From an uncultured bacterium (GTDB taxonomy: Bacteria; Bacillota; Clostridia; Lachnospirales; Anaerotignaceae): a stretch of 13,475 nucleotides of DNA. Of the stretch, positions 7,798-13,475 are shown one piece after another (positions within the stretch are counted from its first letter, which is position 1; each line of letters begins with the position of its first letter). Location: contig CAJMNV010000048.1 of the NCBI GenBank assembly GCA_905214825.1, positions 1-13,475 on the forward strand, read 5' to 3'. Both the position numbers and the translations under genes were made by a program. The notes beneath the pieces were generated by a model. It was not told the origin of the DNA, did no database searches, and saw only the letters and a program-made list of their open reading frames with translations.

Positions 7798-7847
7798 GAT
7801 AAAAAAGCGACGAATTTCACAAAATATTAAAAATTTTTTTTGCCCAC

Positions 7848-7876
7848 TTGAATAGGGGGCTTTTTAATGTTAAAAT
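7848..7876 (+). promoter_or_regulatory. Candidate guaB promoter
   Basis: TTGAAT (7848-7853), a 17-base spacer and TAAAAT (7871-7876), preceded by TGT to make an extended -10. Each box differs from consensus at one position. Confidence 0.6.
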
Positions 7877-8011
7877 CGTATGCAATACAAATAATGTATA
7901 CAAGAAAGAAAATGATAGGGAAAAGAACATACACAAAAAAATATTTTTGGGCATTTTTATAAGAAAAAATTAAGAAAAACATCTTGATTTTTTAAAGCAT
8001 TCTCTTTATGC

Positions 8012-8047
8012 CATATAAGAAAATGAAATATCATGTTTTCTTATATG
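8012..8047 (+). promoter_or_regulatory. 12-bp perfect inverted repeat in the guaB leader
   Basis: CATATAAGAAAA (8012-8023) and TTTTCTTATATG (8036-8047) are perfect reverse complements around a 12-base centre that adds a three-pair TGA/TCA extension with a two-base bulge. As RNA it is a stable hairpin about 60 bases before the guaB ribosome site; as DNA it could be an operator. No T run follows directly, so it is not a simple terminator. Confidence 0.6.
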
Positions 8048-8105
8048 TAATTTGCTTTGGTCTTTCCCTTTTTTATTTTTCAATAAAATTATACAGGATT
8101 GGAAA

Positions 8106-8111
8106 AAGGAG
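8106..8111 (+). promoter_or_regulatory. Ribosome binding site deciding the guaB start
   Basis: AAGGAG lies eight bases before ATG 8120. The upstream in-frame TTG at 8099 precedes this site and is rejected. Confidence 0.8.
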
Positions 8112-8119
8112 AGAAGTAT

Positions 8120-9622
8120 ATGGCAACTTATATCACAGAACCTTCCAGAACGTTCAGCGAGTATCTTTTGGTACCAGGGTATTCTTCCAAAGAGTGTATG
8201 GTGGATAATGTCAGTTTGCAAACACCTGTGGTAAAATTTAAAAAAGGAGAAACACCTGCAATTCAGATGAATATTCCTTTGGTTTCTGCCGTAATGCAGG
8301 CAGTTTCTGATGACAAAATGGCGGTGGCATTGGCAAAAGAAGGTGGTATTTCTTTTATCTATGGCTCTCAAAGTATTGAAAACCAAGCGGCTATGGTTGC
8401 CAGAGCAAAGGCATATAAAGCAGGCTTTGTGATGAGTGATTCCAATATCAGCCCCGAAAGCACATTACAAGATATTTTGAACTTGAAAAAAAGAACCGGT
8501 CATTCTACGGTTGCAGTAACAACAGATGGTACTGCACAAGGGAAATTGGTGGGTATGGTGACAAGCAGAGATTATCGTGTGAGCCGCATGGACCCCAAAA
8601 CACAAGTCAAAGAATTTATGACACCTTTACATCAGCTGATTTATGCACCAGCTGGCACAACATTGAAAGAAGCAAATGATATTATTTGGGACAACAAAGT
8701 CAATCAGTTGCCCATTGTAGACAAAGATGGCAGATTGCAATATTTGGTGTTCCGTAAAGATTATGACAGCCACAAAGAAAATACAAATGAATTGTTGGAC
8801 AACCACAAACGTTATATTGTGGGGGCTGGTATCAATACCCGTGACTATAAAGAAAGAGTACCTGCATTATTGGAAGCAGGTGTGGATATTCTTTGTATCG
8901 ACTCATCAGAAGGTTATTCTGAATGGCAGAAAATGACATTGGATTGGATTAGACAAACATATGGCGACAGTGTGAAAATTGGTGCCGGAAATGTGGTAGA
9001 TGCAGAAGGTTTCCGTTTCTTGGCAGAATGTGGTGCAGACTTTATCAAAGTTGGTATTGGTGGAGGTTCTATTTGTATCACAAGAGAACAAAAAGGTATT
9101 GGTAGAGGACAGGCTTCTGCAGTGATTGAAGTGGCACAAGCAAGAGATGCATATTTTAAAGAAACAGGTATTTATATTCCCATTTGTTCTGATGGTGGTA
9201 TTGTATATGATTATCATATGACACTGGCTTTGGCGATGGGAGCAGACTTTATCATGTTGGGCAGATATTTTGCACGTTTTGATGAAAGCCCCACAAACAA
9301 AGTCAATATCAATGGCAGTTATATGAAAGAATACTGGGGTGAAGGTTCTTCTCGTGCAAGAAACTGGCAAAGGTATGATATGGGTGGTGATGCAAAACTT
9401 TCTTTTGAAGAAGGTGTGGATTCTTATGTACCATATGCAGGCAGTTTGCATGATAATGTAAGCCTTTCTTTGAAAAAAGTAAAATCTACTATGTGTAACT
9501 GTGGGGTATTGTCTATTCCGGAATTGCAGGAAAAAGCAAAATTGACTGTCATTTCTACAACCAGTCTTGTAGAAGGCGGGGCACATGACGTATTGCTGAA
9601 AGATACTACAAATTATAAATAA
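8120..9622 (+). CDS. guaB: IMP dehydrogenase, divergent Tritrichomonas foetus-like type
   Basis: Oxidises IMP to XMP with NAD+, the committed step to GMP. From ATG 8120 it has 500 aa. A TIM-barrel core surrounds a CBS-pair region (about 95-220, with [11 protein letters not shown] and [12 protein letters not shown]). The NAD-site aspartate is D261 in CIDSSEG, the catalytic cysteine is C319 in [13 protein letters not shown], and the flap dyad R418-Y419 lies in RNWQRYD. The catalytic loop [11 protein letters not shown] and the flap [14 protein letters not shown] differ from the usual bacterial GuaB forms (ICTTRxVxGVG). From memory the protein is nearly collinear with the enzyme of T. foetus, sharing these residue numbers. 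It is a single-gene unit with a long leader and a strong terminator; guaA is not nearby. Confidence 0.93.
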   Translation: MATYITEPSRTFSEYLLVPGYSSKECMVDNVSLQTPVVKFKKGETPAIQMNIPLVSAVMQAVSDDKMAVALAKEGGISFIYGSQSIENQAAMVARAKAYKAGFVMSDSNISPESTLQDILNLKKRTGHSTVAVTTDGTAQGKLVGMVTSRDYRVSRMDPKTQVKEFMTPLHQLIYAPAGTTLKEANDIIWDNKVNQLPIVDKDGRLQYLVFRKDYDSHKENTNELLDNHKRYIVGAGINTRDYKERVPALLEAGVDILCIDSSEGYSEWQKMTLDWIRQTYGDSVKIGAGNVVDAEGFRFLAECGADFIKVGIGGGSICITREQKGIGRGQASAVIEVAQARDAYFKETGIYIPICSDGGIVYDYHMTLALAMGADFIMLGRYFARFDESPTNKVNINGSYMKEYWGEGSSRARNWQRYDMGGDAKLSFEEGVDSYVPYAGSLHDNVSLSLKKVKSTMCNCGVLSIPELQEKAKLTVISTTSLVEGGAHDVLLKDTTNYK

Positions 9623-9633
9623 AATATGAAAGC

Positions 9634-9669
9634 AAAAGAAGGACATTTTTTTCCAAGTCCTTCTTTTTT
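9634..9669 (+). terminator. Intrinsic terminator of guaB
   Basis: AAAAGAAGGAC (9634-9644), a 12-base loop, and GTCCTTCTTTT (9657-9667) form a perfect 11-bp stem running into a T run. Confidence 0.9.
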
Positions 9670-9678
9670 GTTTTGGGC

Positions 9679-9707
9679 TTGAATTTTTATCAAAAATAGT
9701 GTAAAAT
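9679..9707 (+). promoter_or_regulatory. Candidate sigma-A promoter of the chemoreceptor gene
   Basis: TTGAAT (9679-9684), a 17-base spacer and TAAAAT (9702-9707): the same two boxes and spacing as the candidate guaB promoter. It leaves a leader of about 118 bases. Confidence 0.5.
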
Positions 9708-9708
9708 C

Positions 9709-9731
9709 CTAAAAAATGGTTAATTTTTTAG
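9709..9731. promoter_or_regulatory. Inverted repeat just after the chemoreceptor -10 box
   Basis: CTAAAAAAT (9709-9717), GGTTA, and ATTTTTTAG (9723-9731) are perfect 9-base arms at the predicted transcript start. It may be an operator. The arms are very AT-rich, so chance is possible in this background. Confidence 0.35.
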
Positions 9732-9746
9732 AAGAACTATCGATAT
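9721..9746 (+). promoter_or_regulatory. Possible motility sigma (SigD/sigma-28) promoter
   Basis: TAAT (9721-9724), 15 bases, then TCGATAT (9740-9746) approximates the TAAA-N15-CCGATAT type used for chemotaxis genes in Bacillota. Both boxes carry one mismatch. It is an alternative or addition to the sigma-A candidate upstream. Confidence 0.3.
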
Positions 9747-9813
9747 ACACATAGATGGTTTTTTTGCTATGCATTTGATATACAATATGAGAAGGGGTCG
9801 TATAAAAAGAATT

Positions 9814-9820
9814 AGGAGGG
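9814..9820 (+). promoter_or_regulatory. Ribosome binding site deciding the chemoreceptor start
   Basis: AGGAGGG lies 11 bases before ATG 9832. The in-frame ATG at 9769 would add 21 basic residues ahead of the membrane anchor and has no such site, so ATG 9832 is chosen. Confidence 0.8.
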
Positions 9821-9831
9821 AATTTATAGTT

Positions 9832-12147
9832 ATGAAATTAACAAATATGAAAATTCGAAAACGTTTGATATTTGGTTTTTTTGCACCATATCTGATGTCA
9901 GCAGTATTGTTGTGGATTTGTATATTTAATATGCTGAATATGAAAGATAGTTATGAAACGATTATCCAACAAAATGTAAATTTGGAAACACAAATTTTGA
10001 ATACTCGTATTTATATGAATCAAGCTGCAAGATATGTTAGAGATATTGCATTGGATCAGAAAAAAGCAAATTATAACACAAATCGGAGTAACTTAGATTT
10101 GGCAATGAATGATTTGAATATTACCATAAATTCTATTACACAAAGCAATCCTGAGGATATGTCTACGGATATTGGGCAAGAATTTTTGGAGGGTTTGGAA
10201 AAATGGAAAAATACAGTTCCTGAAATTTTAAGTGCCATTGAAAGCGATAATTTTGAATTAGCACGAAATTTGTTGATAGAAAAATGTACACCAACATTGA
10301 ACCAACAAGCAGAAATTGCAAAAAAATTAACAAATAATATTGAAGATAATGTAAAACAAACATTAATAAAACAAGATAAGACTTCTTTGATTTCTATTGT
10401 TGTTGTGATTGGTGCAATCGTTATAGTGTCTATATTAAATGCAATTCTTGCAAGTCGTGTAATCAAATCCTTTACAAAACCTTTAAATGAAGTAAAAGAA
10501 GCAATCACCGCATTTAGCAAAGGTAAATTTGATGTGCCTGTTTTATATGACGCAAAAGATGAAGTTGCAGAAATGGCAGACGCATTGCGTACCAGCCAGA
10601 GTGTGTTGCAAACCGTAATTGCAGAAATTGATCGTACAACAGGGGCAATGGCAGAAGGCAACTTTAATATCAAAATTGAAACCAATTTCCCTGGTACCTT
10701 GAAATCTATTTCCGATAGTATTGAGCGTGTGGTGAAAAATTTGAGCGAAACCATAGATGAAGTAAAAAATACAATGGATAGAGTTTCTATGAATGCAGAA
10801 CAGGTGTCTTCTGGTTCCCAATCTTTGGCACAAGGGGCAACAGAACAGGCAAGTGCTGTGGAAGAGCTTTCTGCAACATTGAATGACATTTCTGCAATGT
10901 CATATGAAAATGCAAATTCTGCAAAAACAGCAAAATATAACACAGATAAAGCAAGCGAACAAAATATGATCAACAAAGAAAAAATGCACGAAATGATACA
11001 AGCAATGGATAATATTACATCTGCTTCTCAAGAAATACGTAAAATTATCAAAACCATTGAAGATATTGCATTCCAAACCAATATTTTGGCGTTGAATGCA
11101 GCAGTGGAAGCAGCCAGAGCCGGTAGTGCAGGAAAAGGCTTTGCAGTTGTGGCAGATGAAGTGCGAAATTTGGCTTCAAAATCTGCAGAAGCTGCAAAAA
11201 ATACAACAAAATTGATTGCAGACTCCATTGAAGCTGTGGAACGTGGTTCTGAAATTGCATATTCTGCGGCAGAATCCATTGAAAGTAGTGTTGTATTGAC
11301 AGGACAAGCAGTAGAACAAATTACACAAATTGCAAGTGCTGTGGAAAGAGAATCCGAAGCAATCCGCCAGATTACACAAGGTATTGACCAAATTGCAACT
11401 GTTGTACAAACAAATTCTGCAACAAGTGAGGAATCTGCGGCAGCCAGCCAAGAATTGTCTACACAGGCAAATATGATGCATGAAGTATTGCGTGCATTTC
11501 ACACAGCACAACAACCAAAAACAATAGATAGCACAATGCAGTCATCTATGTCTATGCGTACAGCCCCACAACAAACATATTATCAGCAAAAACCAACAAC
11601 ATCATTTGCTCACACAAGTACATATCAACCAGAATATGATACAACATATGACAATCAATATGGTGGTGGTAAATATGATGATAAATATGATACAGTGGTT
11701 GCGATGCCATCATCTGCCGCAAAAAACATAACACATTATGAAGTAACACCAGATTTGGAAACAGGCAATGATTTGATAGATAGCGAACACAGAGAATTGT
11801 TTCAAGCCATCAATGACTTGTTAGATGCTTGTACAGTGGGGGCAGGACGTGCCCAAATTACAAAAACAGTGAATTTCTTAGCAGATTATGTGGATAAACA
11901 TTTTAACGATGAAGAAGCGTTGCAAAAAGAATTTGTATATCCAAATTATGAACCACATAAGAAATTCCATACACAATATGAAGCAGATATTCGCCAGATG
12001 GCAAATGAAATCAAAAGAGAAGGTGCAACATTCCAGACATTAAGTCATGTAACAGATTTGGCAAACACATTGGTAAGCCATATTCGCCATGAAGATAAAC
12101 GTTTGGCAGCATATATTCGTTCACAAGAACAAAATAAAAATGTATAA
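9832..12147 (+). CDS. Methyl-accepting chemotaxis protein with C-terminal bacteriohemerythrin domain
   Basis: A 771-aa transmembrane chemoreceptor. Order: membrane helix about 11-33; extracellular four-helix sensor about 37-185 (4HB_MCP-like); membrane helix about 186-207; HAMP about 208-260; a second HAMP-like segment about 262-315; signalling coiled coil about 320-560 with the CheA/CheW tip [19 protein letters not shown] at 410-428. A Tyr/Gln/Asp-rich linker follows at about 565-635, then a hemerythrin domain about 636-768. All seven diiron ligands are present: H653, H690 and E694 (HxxxE), H709 and H713 (HxxxH), H750 and D755 (HxxxxD). Glutamine/glutamate pairs near 345-355 and 543-552 are likely methylation sites. 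By analogy with DcrH of Desulfovibrio, the C-terminal domain probably senses O2 (or NO) in the cytosol. No che genes adjoin it. Confidence 0.95.
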   Translation: MKLTNMKIRKRLIFGFFAPYLMSAVLLWICIFNMLNMKDSYETIIQQNVNLETQILNTRIYMNQAARYVRDIALDQKKANYNTNRSNLDLAMNDLNITINSITQSNPEDMSTDIGQEFLEGLEKWKNTVPEILSAIESDNFELARNLLIEKCTPTLNQQAEIAKKLTNNIEDNVKQTLIKQDKTSLISIVVVIGAIVIVSILNAILASRVIKSFTKPLNEVKEAITAFSKGKFDVPVLYDAKDEVAEMADALRTSQSVLQTVIAEIDRTTGAMAEGNFNIKIETNFPGTLKSISDSIERVVKNLSETIDEVKNTMDRVSMNAEQVSSGSQSLAQGATEQASAVEELSATLNDISAMSYENANSAKTAKYNTDKASEQNMINKEKMHEMIQAMDNITSASQEIRKIIKTIEDIAFQTNILALNAAVEAARAGSAGKGFAVVADEVRNLASKSAEAAKNTTKLIADSIEAVERGSEIAYSAAESIESSVVLTGQAVEQITQIASAVERESEAIRQITQGIDQIATVVQTNSATSEESAAASQELSTQANMMHEVLRAFHTAQQPKTIDSTMQSSMSMRTAPQQTYYQQKPTTSFAHTSTYQPEYDTTYDNQYGGGKYDDKYDTVVAMPSSAAKNITHYEVTPDLETGNDLIDSEHRELFQAINDLLDACTVGAGRAQITKTVNFLADYVDKHFNDEEALQKEFVYPNYEPHKKFHTQYEADIRQMANEIKREGATFQTLSHVTDLANTLVSHIRHEDKRLAAYIRSQEQNKNV

Positions 12148-12186
12148 AAATAGGTGTATCACTGAAAAAGTGATACACCTATTTTT
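12146..12186. terminator. Bidirectional 18-bp terminator between chemoreceptor and P-type ATPase
   Basis: AAAAATAGGTGTATCACT (12146-12163), GAAAA loop, and AGTGATACACCTATTTTT (12169-12186) form a perfect 18-bp stem. Runs of T end it on either strand. It overlaps the chemoreceptor stop by two bases and ends five bases before the convergent ATPase stop, so it serves both genes. Confidence 0.93.
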
Positions 12187-12191
12187 TATAC

Positions 12192-13475
12192 TTATTTTCC
12201 TTTGATGATACGCACCAACTGTATCAACAATGTGGGGGCAAATGCCAAGCCAATGATTTGTAGAATATTGATGATAGTCAAAGCATTATCGATGTCGAAT
12301 AATCCATGTAATACAGGAATAAACAATACCAACATCAACAACAATGCACCCACAAAGAATGCCCCAACACTATATGGATTGGAAGGCAGACGGAATACAG
12401 AGCGAGAACCACGACAGTTAAAGCCATGGAACAAACGAGCCAAGCACAGTGTAGCAAATGCCATTGTGCAAGCCATACCATCATTGATTTGTACACCAAT
12501 GGTAAATGCATACATGGTTGCGGCAGCAATCAATGCCCCTTGTATGCCCAATGTTTGCAAGAAGTCTTTTGTCAAAATACCTTCTTTGGGACTTCTGGGT
12601 TTTTGATTGAGTAAGTCACCAGTTGGTTTTTCCATATTGACTGCCAATGCGGGCAAACTGTCTGTCAAAAGGTTGATAAACAAAAGCTGTACGGCTGTAA
12701 AAGGCAATGGTAAACCAAACAATGATGTAATCATAACAACCAATATTGCCGCTAAATTCCCAGACAACAAAAATTGTATGGAGTTTTTGATATTGGTGTA
12801 TACATTTCTACCGTTTGCAACTGCTTTGACAATGGTAGCAAAATTGTCATCAGTTAATATCATAGATGCAGCATCTTTGGAAACTTCTGTACCTGTGATA
12901 CCCATGGCAATACCAATATCAGCTTGTTTGAGTGCTGGGGCATCGTTGACACCATCGCCAGTCATGGCTGCAACATGTCCTCTGTCTTGCCATGCACGGA
13001 CAATACGGATTTTGTGTTCTGGTGATACACGTGCATATACAGAAATGTGTTCTACTTCTTCACGCAGTTGTTCATCTGTCATGTTTTCCAGTTCTGCCCC
13101 TTCTATGGCTCTGTCGCCATCTTGCAAAATACCAATTTGTTTTGCAATGGCAGAGGCGGTGATTTTATGGTCACCGGTAATCATGACAGGGCGAATACCT
13201 GCTCTACGACAATCTGCAACCGCAGGTGCAGACTCTTCACGAGGAGGGTCCATCATGGCAATCAATCCGGTGAATATCAAATCTTGTTCATCATCTAGTG
13301 TCAAAGGTCTGTTTTCAGGCAATATTTTTTTTGCGAAAGCCAATACACGTAAACCTTGTGAAGAAAATGCACCGTTTTGTTCGGCAATATCTAACTGAAT
13401 ATCTGGTGTCAAATCCAAGATTTTTCCATTTTGTTCTACAGCAATACAACGAGATAACAATACATCAGGTGCACC
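12192..13475 (-). CDS. Calcium-transporting P-type ATPase, PMCA-like, C-terminal part (5' partial)
   Basis: The frame stays open to the window end, so the N-terminal half (actuator domain, M1-M4, DKTG phosphorylation site) lies outside; 427 residues remain. It begins in GAPDVLLSRC, the nucleotide-domain (K)GAP motif. P-domain motifs follow: DPPREE, TGDHKITA (about fragment residues 100-107) and the hinge MTGDGVNDAPA (about 161-171). Six membrane helices (M5-M10) come after. M6 carries NLLTDSLPALA, keeping the Asn and Asp calcium ligands of SERCA. M5 reads SGNLAAI, with Asn kept but Ala where SERCA has the site I Glu771, as in plasma-membrane (PMCA) pumps. It probably exports Ca2+ using ATP. 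The TTG near 13460 is internal, not a start. Confidence 0.9.
   Translation of the reverse strand, partial: GAPDVLLSRCIAVEQNGKILDLTPDIQLDIAEQNGAFSSQGLRVLAFAKKILPENRPLTLDDEQDLIFTGLIAMMDPPREESAPAVADCRRAGIRPVMITGDHKITASAIAKQIGILQDGDRAIEGAELENMTDEQLREEVEHISVYARVSPEHKIRIVRAWQDRGHVAAMTGDGVNDAPALKQADIGIAMGITGTEVSKDAASMILTDDNFATIVKAVANGRNVYTNIKNSIQFLLSGNLAAILVVMITSLFGLPLPFTAVQLLFINLLTDSLPALAVNMEKPTGDLLNQKPRSPKEGILTKDFLQTLGIQGALIAAATMYAFTIGVQINDGMACTMAFATLCLARLFHGFNCRGSRSVFRLPSNPYSVGAFFVGALLLMLVLFIPVLHGLFDIDNALTIINILQIIGLAFAPTLLIQLVRIIKGK

Larger units (their letters stand above)
7780..8119 (+). other. AT-rich 340-base intergenic region and long guaB leader
   Basis: No gene is seen. It contains a weak terminator at the left edge, a candidate promoter at 7848-7876, and a 12-bp inverted repeat at 8012-8047. 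A pyrimidine-rich tract lies at about 8061-8080 and the guaB ribosome site at 8106-8111. If the promoter is right, the untranslated leader is about 235 bases. AGGGAAA (7917-7923) and TTTCCCT (8063-8069) could pair across it. I could not match it to a purine riboswitch or other known class. Confidence 0.6.

Noticed and set aside
7841..7865. GCCC...GGGC hairpin followed by TTTTT as an attenuator
   Set aside because: The stem is four pairs, or six with an A-G mismatch, and it overlaps the candidate guaB promoter, so the promoter reading is preferred.
7780..8119. Purine or other known riboswitch upstream of guaB
   Set aside because: I looked for the conserved purine-aptamer core and flanking stems and did not see them; only a simple hairpin can be supported.
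8008..8208. 66-codon hydrophobic open frame in the guaB leader
   Set aside because: It runs out of frame into guaB, its start falls at the inverted repeat, and no ribosome site precedes it.
8906..9646. Minus-strand open frame of 246 codons inside guaB
   Set aside because: It is antisense to the catalytic domain, with a cysteine/phenylalanine/histidine-rich composition typical of shadows, and it starts within the guaB terminator region.
10071..10976. Minus-strand open frame of 301 codons inside the chemoreceptor gene
   Set aside because: It lies opposite the HAMP and coiled-coil region; the opposite strand of repetitive A-rich helical coding sequence often stays open. There are no family motifs and no ribosome site.
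12607..13398. Long plus-strand open frame (263 codons) opposite the P-type ATPase
   Set aside because: It is antisense to well-conserved P-domain and M5 motifs, has no ribosome site, and its serine/alanine-rich translation looks like a shadow.
13468..13475. Eight-base palindrome GGTGCACC at the right edge
   Set aside because: It encodes the conserved Gly-Ala-Pro motif of the ATPase; the symmetry is coincidental.

Overview
The window reads as chromosomal DNA of a low-GC anaerobic member of the Bacillota, most likely class Clostridia. The coding strand is A-rich (AGA, ACA, GCA and TTG codons dominate), Shine-Dalgarno sites are strong AGGAGG/AAGGAG types, promoters match TTGACA-17-TATAAT, the tRNA has no encoded CCA, and anaerobe-type proteins are present (rubrerythrin, a hemerythrin chemoreceptor, NusG domain II with a Gx transporter). 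A Lachnospirales/Anaerotignum-like host is a guess. No mobile element, CRISPR array or phage gene was seen.

Layout. Bases 1-422 hold the 3' end of argB, followed by argD and argF: an arginine biosynthesis operon running acetylglutamate kinase, acetylornithine aminotransferase, ornithine carbamoyltransferase. A symmetric terminator separates it from a convergent rubrerythrin gene. A divergent promoter region with a Fur/PerR-like palindrome leads to a two-gene unit: a Nit2-like omega-amidase and a fused methionine sulfoxide reductase MsrAB. Next are asnS (TTG start) with a terminator, tRNA-Phe(GAA) with a consensus promoter, and a second terminator. A pair encoding a NusG-domain-II protein and a Gx-family membrane protein follows. 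After a 340-base AT-rich leader comes guaB, a divergent IMP dehydrogenase. Then comes a chemoreceptor with a C-terminal hemerythrin domain, and finally a convergent PMCA-like calcium P-type ATPase cut off by the window end.

How the genes relate. Most are housekeeping (arginine, Asn-tRNA, tRNA-Phe, GMP synthesis). A second theme is coping with oxygen in an anaerobe: rubrerythrin removes peroxide, MsrAB repairs oxidised methionine, and the hemerythrin chemoreceptor probably senses O2 and steers motility.

Most notable points. (1) The first 50-60 bases do not belong to argB; on the minus strand they encode a GC-rich piece of a methyltransferase, so the left end is probably a chimeric join. (2) The IMP dehydrogenase is strikingly like that of the protozoan parasite Tritrichomonas foetus, with the same residue numbers at the key active-site positions. 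(3) All seven diiron ligands are kept in the chemoreceptor's hemerythrin domain. (4) The guaB leader is long and carries a 12-bp perfect inverted repeat. I did not find a clearly new multi-gene system.
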